From: Vicia villosa | Lineage: Eukaryota > Streptophyta > Magnoliopsida > Fabales > Fabaceae | DNA length: 64,000 nt | Assembly (NCBI RefSeq): GCF_029867415.1 | Contig: NC_081185.1 | Location: 120,135,987-120,199,986, forward strand | Reading direction: 5' to 3' | In this document: positions 11,009 through 19,157 of the stretch, piece after piece | Layout: each line of letters begins with the position of its first letter | How positions within the stretch are numbered: position 1 is the stretch's first letter | Position numbers and translations under genes: made by a program | The notes under the pieces: generated by a model | Database searches by the model: none | What the model was told of the DNA's origin: nothing | The model's input: only the letters and a program-made list of their open reading frames with translations

Positions 11009-11187
11009 TGTCAAGAATTCTTGGCTTGATGCTTTTCTCATTATTATTTCTCGTATATATAGAGGTTACAGGGCTATATTGGTAATTACACTAAATAATT
11101 ACATTTTAATGAGAACAAGTCAATTTGTAATTTGTTTCCCTTATTCTAGAAACAAACCCTTATTCTAGGAACAAACCCTTATTCACA
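11009..11187 (-). repeat. Complete 5' LTR of the copia element
   Basis: 179 bp, TGTGAATAAG..TTCTTGACA on the minus strand, abutting the primer site. A TATA-like CTATATATACG (minus, about 11052-11062) lies near its downstream end. The base next to it outside is the start of the 453-bp repeat (CTGCAATTAAAT); CTGCA also stands at 5879-5883 left of the element, consistent with an original 5-bp target duplication. Confidence 0.88.
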
Positions 11188-11640
11188 CTGCAATTAAATG
11201 AGCATTGCGATAATAGTCTTGTCAGGGCCGGCCCAAGGGATAGGCCACCTAGGGCACTGCCTCGGGCCTCTATTTTTTCTTCTTCTGTACATTAGTATTA
11301 GTACTAGGTGATTAGCAATAGGTTCTGTTATATTAAAATGGCTATAAGAGAAAATATAGATAACATAATTTAATATTTGCATTTAATTTGGAGAGAGAAT
11401 CAACAAAAGATGCAGCTAAGAATATTAATGGAAGAACTCAAGTCTTACTCAGGGCCACTCCCGACTTTTTAGAAGTCCAGGGCAAACAAAAATTTGGACC
11501 CCTAACAAAAAATTGATTTTTCATTCGTTTCTAAAATGAAGAAGAATCTTAGAGAAAAATAAAAATATGAAGTCTTGGTTGTTTTTAACAATGAAAAGAG
11601 TTTCAATTTGATCAAAAAAATAATAAATCAAAGCAATAAA
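11188..11640. repeat. Right copy of 453-bp direct repeat
   Basis: Same sequence as 5879-6331 with four substitutions by eye. Here it continues without a break into the remainder of the hAT-like element (to 12252), so this copy is in its original context. Confidence 0.9.
11223..11449. mobile_element. hAT-like terminus, other end not found
   Basis: The sequence starts CAGGGCCGGCCCAAGGG, a terminal-repeat-like sequence, and is followed by GC-rich text (GGGCACTGCCTCGGGCC) and then AT-rich DNA. Its partner end is not visible. The simplest reading is the left part of an outer element into which the element at 11450-12252 inserted; alternatively it is an internal part of one composite hAT element sharing the 12252 end. 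Confidence 0.5.
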
Positions 11641-12252
11641 TTTAATTTCATGATAAAAATTTGATAATAAATAAGTTAATTGTATGATAAACTTTTTAAT
11701 ATTTAATTATAACACATAAATAATCTCTAAAACTTATACTAAAATAAATTAAAATAAAATTATAAGGGTTAGAATAAATGACTATTAAAAATAAAATTTA
11801 ATTTAAAATCTCATTTTAAAGTTTAATTGATCATATACAAATTATTTTTTATAATTAAAATTTGAGAAATTCTAATTATCACAATAATTATATCAAAAAT
11901 TTATTGAAAAATACTAATAAAATAATTAACTAGATTTATTTTTTTATTATTTTAAAATAAGTATAATTAACCAAGTTTACCTCTCCATATTCTTTATGTC
12001 ATCTTTATTTATTTACTTAACTACAGTTCTTTCTAAAATGAAGTCTTTAATTACTGCAGTTATATTCTCTCTAAATGAAGTTAACTCCAGTTCTTTGAAC
12101 ATTTCTTCTAAGCAAATAAGTATCGAACAGGTGACCATTAAGCTCCCAAATAAATTACAACGCCACTGAACTACATTCGCTAAAACGTATATATTATATT
12201 TTCTCAGTATCTGGGCTGGGGGCCTGCTTGCCCGGGCCCAGGACCGGCCCTG
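11450..12252. mobile_element. Non-autonomous hAT-like element
   Basis: 803 bp bounded by CAGGGCCACTCCCGAC on the left and GCCCAGGACCGGCCCTG on the right, which are imperfect inverted repeats. The flanks carry GTCTTACT (11442-11449) and GTCTTACC (12253-12260), a 7-of-8 match consistent with the 8-bp duplication of hAT transposons. The interior is AT-rich and codes for nothing I can recognise. The left 191 bp are also present in the duplicate left of the copia element. Confidence 0.72.
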
Positions 12253-12340
12253 GTCTTACCCATTTTATTTTTATTTTTTATTATTTAAATCAATTAATAC
12301 ATATTATTTTTATTATTTAAACCAACAATATTCATCCAAC

Positions 12341-13230
12341 TAGGGGTATTTGCGGTGCGATTTGGACGGTTTTGACGTAAAAAATCATACGAACCGCAAG
12401 AGAAAAAAGTGTGCGGTTTGGTTTGGTTCGGTTGACTTTTAGAAATAAAACCGAACCAAACCAAACCAAACTTATGCGGTTTGGATTGGTTCGGTTAGTT
12501 CGGTTTTTTTTTACAAAAATTTATTGAGTCATACATACACATATTTATGACAACATGACTTTGTATTTAGTCATTTATGTGTTATCAGATAACAACAAAA
12601 TTCATCATATTTGGATAACAAATTTTTATTTAATATGCAAAAATAATATTAGATAAAAGTGGAATAAAAAACATAAAATAGCAGCATAAAATACTATTAA
12701 AAATATTATAATGAAATAGAAAAAAAAAAGATGAAATATTAGAGAAGATGAAAAAGAAAGAGTAGAAGAGATGCGATTAGACAACAAGAGTAACATTAAA
12801 AACCGAATTGGAAGAGAGAACGGTAGAATAAAAATAATAAGATGAAAAGGAAAGATCTTAAGAGATGAAAGACTAGAAAAGAATATGTGATATGTATTCG
12901 AAAAAGAAGATGAGAAGAAAGTGCAATACCTATTAGAGATTTGAGAAGACTTAAACTGAAACTTTTATCGTAATCGTAAGACTAAGGCATAATAGCTTTG
13001 AGTTTGAGTTGGATATAAGTTAATTGAAGTTCAGGGGGTTATAACATAATGCGGTTTGGTTTGATTTGGTTCGGTTTGTAAAATACAAACCGCAAACCGA
13101 ACTGAACCGTGCGGTTTGTTAAAAAATGGCCCAAACACTTCCGAACCAAATGCGGTTTTTTGCGATTTCGATTTGGTTTGGTTCGGTTTTGCGGTTTTCT
13201 ATTGGGCCGGCTTGGTTTTGAACACCCCTA
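12341..13230. mobile_element. hAT-like non-autonomous element rich in CGGTTTGGTT motifs
   Basis: Bounded by TAGGGGTATTTGCGGTG and TTTTGAACACCCCTA, which resemble the TAGGGGTGTTCA termini of a common plant hAT MITE type. Subterminal regions contain many direct and inverted copies of GCGGTTTGGTTTGGTTCGG. No target duplication of 8 bp can be seen, and no coding frame is present. Confidence 0.65.
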
Positions 13231-14451
13231 CAGTCTTTTTTATATAATATAAATATATTTTTTACTGTAGAAAACTTTAATTATTTTTTACTTTATCATT
13301 TTATGTCATTGCCCCTCATTAATAATAATAATAATAAATATAAATATATTTTTGACACTAAGAAAATTTAATCATTTTTTATTTTATCATTTTATGTCAT
13401 TATTCCTCATTAGTAATAATAATAAATAATAATAATAATAATAATAAAAAATAGTTATATTAAAACTAATATTTTTTTATTTAAACTTGTATAAATAAAT
13501 ATTGAATGAATTTTTTCCAGTATCTATAAAAAACATATTAAATAAAATCAATTAGAATAATTTATAAATAATTTTAAGTTTAAAAGATTAAAAAATAAAA
13601 TTTAATATTTTATATTAGATTTTACTTAAAATCCGCCTAAGGTGGATAATAATGTTTTGAGGAATGATATTGTTACACTCACATTTACACCTTACACCGT
13701 ATTTTCATACGGTTTGGTTTTTTTATTTTATTTAATAATTATTTTTTTACTTTTTCTAATACAAATATGTACATGTCTTTGGTATATTTTACTTGGTGTA
13801 TGATGGGTGTAAGAATATTAGTGTATGCATAGCACTCCTCTAATGTTTTTTAAGCTATGGATATCGGCGGGTCTCCCAATAATGTTTTGCAGGAAGCCTT
13901 TGACATAGTTTATTCACTATAAAGATTGGAATTGGTTAACTAAATCAAAAAAATTACGTATATATATTTAAAATATTTGATGGAGATGTGACAAGAGACA
14001 ACCACTTTAAAGGGTCGATTAAAACTCATGAATCTTAAATAAAAAATTTTAGATACAATTTTTTAATTATAATTTTAATTATTTTTTAATAAAAATATAA
14101 TAAATATATTTAAATAATAAAAGTAGAAGAAAATTACATATGTGCAAAAGAAAATAATAAATATTTTTATTAAAAAATAATAAAAATCACATAAAAACTT
14201 ATATCTAAATTCTATCATTTAAAAATTGTATCTATATAAATTACACTTTATACTCTTAATGTTTTATATTTGCACCATCAATTCATTTTATCTTTTTTTT
14301 TTCTTCCCTTAGCCTTAGCTTAGAATTCTAGCTCCACCATATTGGATGTGACGCCTTTCTCTGTTGTTGTATTGAAACACTACACTTTGCATTTGTGGGT
14401 GATTATACTTAACAGAAAAGTAGAAGTTATATCTTGTGTTAAATTATTATA
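13231..14451. other. AT-rich intergenic DNA with short AAT runs
   Basis: Contains (AAT)n tracts near 13319-13340 and 13414-13448. A possible small inverted-repeat element lies near 13670-13845 (ACTCACATTTACACC against GGTGTAAGAATATTAGTGT), and an AT-rich inverted repeat lies at about 14040-14230. I see no gene. Confidence 0.5.
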
Positions 14452-15501
14452 GGGTTAAATATACTACACCCCCTGTCATTAGAGCGATATTCGGTTTTGC
14501 CCCCTTGAAGTTATTTTTTTACGAAGACATCCTTATAAAAATTTTAATCAATTTTTACCACACCCTTTTACTCCAGATGCTGACTGGACTTTGACTCATT
14601 GCTTAGGTGGCAATAAAATAACCATATAATTAATTAAAAAAAAACATGTGGAGTAACCTCATGGCTCCGTTCTATTAAAAACACCAATACGTGGCCAAAG
14701 TTTTCGGTTGTTTCCTCATTCTAAAGCCTTCTTTTCAGTTTCACGTAACAAAATATGCTGCACGGTTAGTTCAACTCCGCCGCTTCTTCATCCTCCTTCA
14801 TATTCTGATTTTTCATAACTTTTACGCTTCTACTGTGTTCTTCAGGTTTCTCTATCCATATTTTTATTCTTCAAAATAATTCATTGTTATTAACTAACTC
14901 CATAGGTTTCAAAAGAATTGTAATCTCGTCTTGTGTAACTTAACTGTACATTGATTGTAGAATATGTTTGTTTATTCTTCTAGTTATATAGTTAAAATGC
15001 AATAACACGACTTCCCTTAAATTATGATTGTGCAATTATTTAGTAACTAACAGATGGTTAGTTGACTCAATTAGTTAGAGTTGAATTGCATTCATCTCTC
15101 TAAGATAGAAATACAAACAAGACAACCTAATGATCTTAAGATAGAAAGCATGATTTGTGATCAGTCTGTTTTGCATGCATCGACGAAAATACTTAGAAAT
15201 ATATTTGTTTATCTCAAAATAAGAAAACAAGTTTTATGAATTATGTATCATCCTATGGATCTGAGTATTCTGCTTTGAATATTACCGGAAAAATCGATTC
15301 TCTCTTTTGTTTCTAAGAAAATCTAATTGTTTTTTGCCATATTTTATGAGCAATAGTTCTAAGATTAAAAGAACTTGCACTTGCACATTGTATTTGTAGT
15401 CATTCTTTATTTGTCTGCAATTATTCATGTTATTTGTATACTTGGATGGTTAACTACATTTGCATTTCAATTTTCCTTTTAAAATACTACTCTTTTTGCT
15501 T

Positions 15502-15660
15502 TTACAATTTCATTTTATAAACAAATCTCAGTTCTGTGATGTCTTGTTAAATTATGGAAAAATCAGATTCCATGACTAAGGAAAAATCAGCAAGGTATAA
15601 ACAATTTCATTTTATAGTAGATCAGATTCCATGAGTAAGGAAAAATCAGCAAGGTATAAG
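15502..15660. repeat. Imperfect tandem duplication at the start of the captured gene piece
   Basis: ACAATTTCATTTTATA followed by CAGATTCCATGA.TAAGGAAAAATCAGCAAGGTATAA occurs twice (about 15502-15602 and 15600-15660), the second time with part of the spacer deleted. The duplication includes the first codons of the captured reading frame. Confidence 0.75.
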
Positions 15661-15937
15661 AACTTCAGCACTGCAGTGGTGAATATGGATAGTAGATGGC
15701 TAACAAGGAGACTAGAGTTTGCAGCTCAAGTGATTGTTGATGCGTTGAAAGAAGACAAAGCTACGGGTAATGATGTTTACAGTGATGTAGTTTACCTCTA
15801 CAAGAACGTGTTGTTGGGCTATCCAAAATGAGAATTGAGAGATGAAATGAAATTAGTATAGACTTATGATGATGGTGAGAGAATGTTTTCTTGTGATATT
15901 TGTGAGGTGTGGCAGCATACAAGATGTTGTGGAATAG
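15631..15937 (+). pseudogene. Captured fragment of an MMD1/MS1-like PHD-finger gene
   Basis: The 66-residue frame (15631-15831) reads FSTAVVNMDSRWLTRRLEFA, then AQVIVDALKEDKATG and DVYSDVVYLYKNVLLGYPK. After a TGA the same frame goes on with ELRDEMKLV, another stop, and then DDGERMFSCDICEVWQHTRC, the first half of a PHD zinc finger (C..C, then WQHTRC). These blocks, in this order, are what I recall of the plant PHD proteins of the MALE MEIOCYTE DEATH 1 type, with large parts between them missing. So exonic pieces were joined and the result was broken by stops. It lies inside the MULE termini. It may be transcribed but should not make a working PHD protein; the identification is by recall of the family. 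Confidence 0.7.
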
Positions 15938-16146
15938 TATTTTATCATGTTTCTTTTTTTTAATTAATTAAATAGTTATTTTATTGCCACCTAAGCTAAT
16001 GGGTCAAAGTCCAGTCAGCATCTAGAGTAAAAGAGTGTGGTAAAAGTTGATTAAAACTTTTATAAAGGTGTTTTCGTAAAAAAATAATTTCAAGGAGGCA
16101 AAACCGAATATCGCTCTAATGGCAGGTGGTGTAGTATATTTAACCC

Positions 16147-16374
16147 TCTTACCACTACACCACTTTACATCTATTGATATATTTTATATTTAAACATATA
16201 TACATATAGTTTTTTACAAATATATTATATGTTAAAACAATAAAGAATGTGAAAATTTTATTAAAATATAAAAATTGAAAGGAAATTAAAATCTTTAAAA
16301 AATTGGAAAGAAAATAATATTATAATAAAAAGGATTAAAATAAAAAAAATAAAACAAAAAATATTAGTGACCGA
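16147..16374. other. Short AT-rich spacer
   Basis: AT-rich DNA between the MULE and the CACTA-like terminal region; nothing recognised. Confidence 0.5.
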
Positions 16375-16684
16375 AATTTCGGTCTCTAATTTATATATAA
16401 ATTAAATTGCATAAAAAAATATTTTTTGTGACCGATTTAGTGACCTCTTAAAAATTGTTCATGAATATCAAATTTTGGTGGCTAATTCGGTCACTACAGT
16501 GACTGAAATTTCGGTCCCTAAATTTTGGTCTCTAAATCGGTGGCTAATGTATTTTAGTGACCGATTTAGTGACCTATTAAAATTGGCTCATGAATATCAT
16601 ATTTCGGTGGCTAATTCGGTCACTACAGTGACCAAAATTTTTTGGTCACTAAATCGGTCACTAAAAGCGAATTTTCTAGTAGTG
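16375..16684 (-). mobile_element. CACTA transposon terminal region with tandem subterminal repeats
   Basis: The right edge reads TTTTCTAGTAGTG, the complement of CACTACTAGAAAA, a common CACTA (En/Spm) terminus. Inside lie two about 128-bp tandem copies (starting near 16429 and 16557) built from GTGACCGATTTAGTGACC, GGTGGCTAATTCGGTCACTA and related blocks in both orientations, typical of CACTA subterminal transposase-binding repeats. The other end of the element is not visible nearby, so it is a terminal remnant. Confidence 0.7.
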
Positions 16685-17102
16685 TTTCTATAAAGAAATG
16701 GAGAATATCATTATTAATATTTTTATGGTATAAAGATTAAATTATATAAATATATGTTACAATATTCAAGAATATATATGTATTATACAGTAATACTTTA
16801 GTAATGATATTTTTCATTTCTTTTAAAAAATGGAAAGAATATCAACTGTATAAACTCACACTTACAAAAATAATAGTATTGTTTCCAGTTGTCTCTACTG
16901 CCTGTTACTCTTATATCTTTTTAGATCTCTCATAAAATAAGAAGCAGCGCATAAAAGAAAAACAAAAATAATAATGAAATCAAAACCATAGAAAACTGTT
17001 AACACAAAAAAAATCATAAAAAACATACGCGAGTAAATTAACAAGTAAGTCATACGCTTAACTAACTTATAGATTATGAATGCAAGCCATATTTAAGGAT
17101 AA

Positions 17103-17192
17103 AAGCTTTCAGTAACCCGTCAACAGGATCCCACGATTTCCACATCATTGTGTGTACATGACATGGAAGCCTTTGAGGGTTACTGAAGACCT
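17103..17192 (-). ncRNA. Candidate MIRNA-like hairpin, copy A
   Basis: On the minus strand the 5' arm CTTCAGTAACCCTCAAAGG followed by CTTCCATG pairs with a 3' arm ending GACGGGTTACTGAAAG. The lower stem (CTTCAGTAACCC with GGGTTACTGAAAG) is nearly perfect. The middle has an asymmetric bulge on the 3' arm, and TTCCA pairs with TGGAA next to the loop. A TATA box stands about 60 bp upstream. There is no protein frame across it. The arm ACCCTCAAAGGCTTCCA is kept in all three copies. I know no plant miRNA with this sequence. Confidence 0.5.
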
Positions 17193-17253
17193 TCTCCTAT
17201 ATCCCTTTAAAGTCATGCTATGATTATTATTACAAACAACAAAGAATGAATGT

Positions 17254-17262
17254 CTATTTATA
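17254..17262 (-). promoter_or_regulatory. TATA box of hairpin locus copy A
   Basis: Minus strand TATAAATAG, a consensus plant TATA box, 62 bp upstream of the hairpin base and conserved at the same place in copy B. Confidence 0.6.
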
Positions 17263-17713
17263 CTAAAAAATAAACAAATAAATTTATTTAATATTGATTG
17301 ATTCTCATGCATCCCACCATTATTGTAAAATTTTGACAGCAAATAGCATGCATGATTCACCAAATTTTAGATAAGGTTACTTTATGGATCTGTAGTTTAG
17401 AATTTATTCTTCATGAACTTGACTATTTCATGCGTCTATAATAGAGACAGTGCTTTGTATTTTCTTTTAATTTTGACAAATAAAGCTACTCCGACATACT
17501 AGCAATATATTCAATTGCCTAAAATGCGATTTGTTTTTGTTGTTATTGATATCATAATTTTTTTTATTGGTGGTTGACATTCATATATTCCTAGTAAGTA
17601 TCCCATTGAGAGCATTCTATATTATACATGGTTTTCGTTTGTCTTTCATGCATTTCATTCCGGAATAACTTACTCAATTAATTAATTCACATATAACTAA
17701 AAAGTTATATTAC

Positions 17714-17717
<4 letters not shown>

Positions 17718-17807
<90 letters not shown>

Positions 17808-17808
17808 C
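17718..17808. repeat. (ATT)n microsatellite
   Basis: About 30 uninterrupted ATT triplets; the equivalent place in the inverted copy B has only two or three, so the tract expanded after the loci separated. Confidence 0.95.
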
Positions 17809-17873
17809 ATCATATATCAGTCTTACTAATAATAATTATTACAACAAAACCATAAATTGAATCCATTAACGAA

Positions 17874-19124
17874 GTGGCGGTGTGGGTTAGAATTGCCGGA
17901 TTACCAATAGAGTACTATGATGCTAGGGCATTAACATGTTTTGGTAATCGTATTGGTAGGACGGTGAAGGTTGATAAGACAACAACGAAGCAGGAGAGGG
18001 GCAAGTATGCGCGTATCTGTGTTACGGTGAACCTGGCGAAACCGCTCCTTGCTATGTTGAGGATCCAAGGAAGCTGCTACAAGATTGAATATGAAGGTCT
18101 CCACTTACTTTGTCTTGTTTGTGGTCGGTACGGTCATTACAAAGAAAGCTGCTCGGTCAATAGCAAAGGGAAGAATTTGTCAGGAGAAAGTAGTAATGGA
18201 GAGAGACATGGAGGGAAGGAAGCTACAGGAGATGGAGGCGGTCATAGAGAGCATGAGGTGGAAAATGGCCCTTGGAAAATTGTTCAGAAACAAAGAAAAG
18301 GGAAGAAACCGGCGGATGGCCGGAAAAACACAACTCCGACGAACTTTAATGGGAAGTTTAATGCTGGGGGATCCCGTTTTCTAATTTTGGAAAATGAGGA
18401 TAATGAAGATAATGCTGGTTTTATTACTAATCAAGACAAGAATAATCTCAGTATGGATAATGATGGGACCATAATGATGGTGCATGAAAACCCCATTATG
18501 GCCAAGGTTCCAAATATAGAAGAAATAAATAAGAATAATGATGGTGCTGACGTGGAGAGTACGAAGGAAAAAAATAAAGAGAAAATACTTGATTCCCTCA
18601 TGAGTTTGGAGATTAATGCTGGGGCCCAGGAGTCAGAAACATTTGCGATTGGTCAAAGGCTAGGTTCGAAGAAGAATAAACCGAGAATTAAAAATAAAAA
18701 TCTTTCTTTGGCAACACGTGGAGGTATACAATTAAAGGAGAAAACAGGAGGAATCAGTAAATCAGGTGTGGAGGATATGTTTGTTAGATTCAAACCAGGG
18801 GATATAAAAGAGACAAAGACATATGATCTCTTTAGTTTAGTCAGGAGGAACACAAATGAAACATGTGAAGAGGAGAATGATGCATTAAAGAAGAAGTATA
18901 CCATTGCTCACAACACAGCAGAGATGGAGGACCTTGGTGCGAAGGAAGGAGATATTGAGGTAGATGAACCACCTGATTTAGAAGGAGCCAGACTCAGTAG
19001 TTTTTCTTACCCAATGAGAGAAACTCAACTAATGAAACAGTCTGAAGAGCATTTAGAAGATAGTGGAACAAATGCTTCCGCTTTAGTGGAAGAGAATGTC
19101 GAAGTAGTGAAGGAAACTCCTTGA
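17874..19124 (+). pseudogene. LINE ORF1 (gag-like), 5'-truncated
   Basis: The frame opens within a codon series reading VAVWVRIAGLPIEYYD, normally an internal part of the DUF4283-type domain of plant L1 ORF1. There is no Met at the start (the first codon is GTG) and an in-frame TAA lies at 17853-17855, so about the first 100-150 residues of the protein are missing. A CCHC knuckle, CLVCGRYGHYKESC, lies at about residues 80-93. The rest is a charged, low-complexity tail rich in Glu, Lys and Asn. It ends at TGA (19122-19124), 33 bp before the first ATG of ORF2. In intact elements this protein coats the LINE RNA. Confidence 0.85.
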
Positions 19125-19157
19125 TTGTTGGAGGCCCCATTCTGTACTTTTGTCTTT

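Larger units (their letters stand above)
6331..11187 (-). mobile_element. Ty1/copia retrotransposon, intact polyprotein, truncated 3' LTR
   Basis: A minus-strand element with a 179-bp 5' LTR (11009-11187), primer site (10996-11008), one long gag-pol frame (6451-10500), a polypurine tract overlapping the end of the frame (6460-6475) and a 129-bp 3' LTR remnant (6331-6459). The shared part of the LTRs differs at two of 129 positions, so the insertion is fairly recent. The 3' LTR lacks the 50 bp that in the 5' LTR carry the TATA-like sequence and the end next to the primer site. Loss of this region from the 3' copy should impair a normal reverse-transcription cycle, even though the coding region is open. 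The missing part is replaced by a copy of right-flanking DNA. Confidence 0.92.
14452..16146. mobile_element. Pack-MULE-like element with about 190-bp terminal inverted repeats
   Basis: The left terminus (14452-14645) and right terminus (about 15955-16146) are long inverted copies. Matching blocks include GGGTTAAATATACTACACC, TTCGGTTTTGCCCCCTTGAA, TACCACACCCTTTTACTC and TTAGGTGGCAATAAAATAAC. The ends are related to those of the 1990-3604 element, where a 9-bp duplication proves MULE behaviour; here I could not find a clean duplication. The interior carries a fragment of a cellular PHD-finger gene on the plus strand (15631-15937) and no transposase. Gene capture by a non-autonomous MULE is the best explanation. 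Confidence 0.8.
17040..17722 (-). repeat. Hairpin locus, copy A (inverted relative to copy B at 36585-37285)
   Basis: About 680 bp alignable, in inverted orientation, with 36585-37285. Shared blocks include ATGCAAGCCAT, TATAAATAG, the hairpin, CTATAATAGAGACA, CATGCATTTCATTCC and TTACTAAGTATTA. Homology covers the hairpin and about 450 bp upstream of the TATA box, so promoter and transcribed part were copied together. It stops at the (ATT)n tract on the right. Confidence 0.85.

Noticed and set aside
14691..14879. 62-residue plus frame inside the Pack-MULE
   Set aside because: Hydrophobic, Phe/Leu-rich product of T-rich DNA with no motif and no relation to the captured PHD pieces.
17874..17876. 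GTG as a start codon for LINE ORF1, and TTG (19125) for ORF2
   Set aside because: Non-ATG starts are not expected here; ORF1 is 5'-truncated inside a conserved domain and ORF2 has an ATG at 19158.
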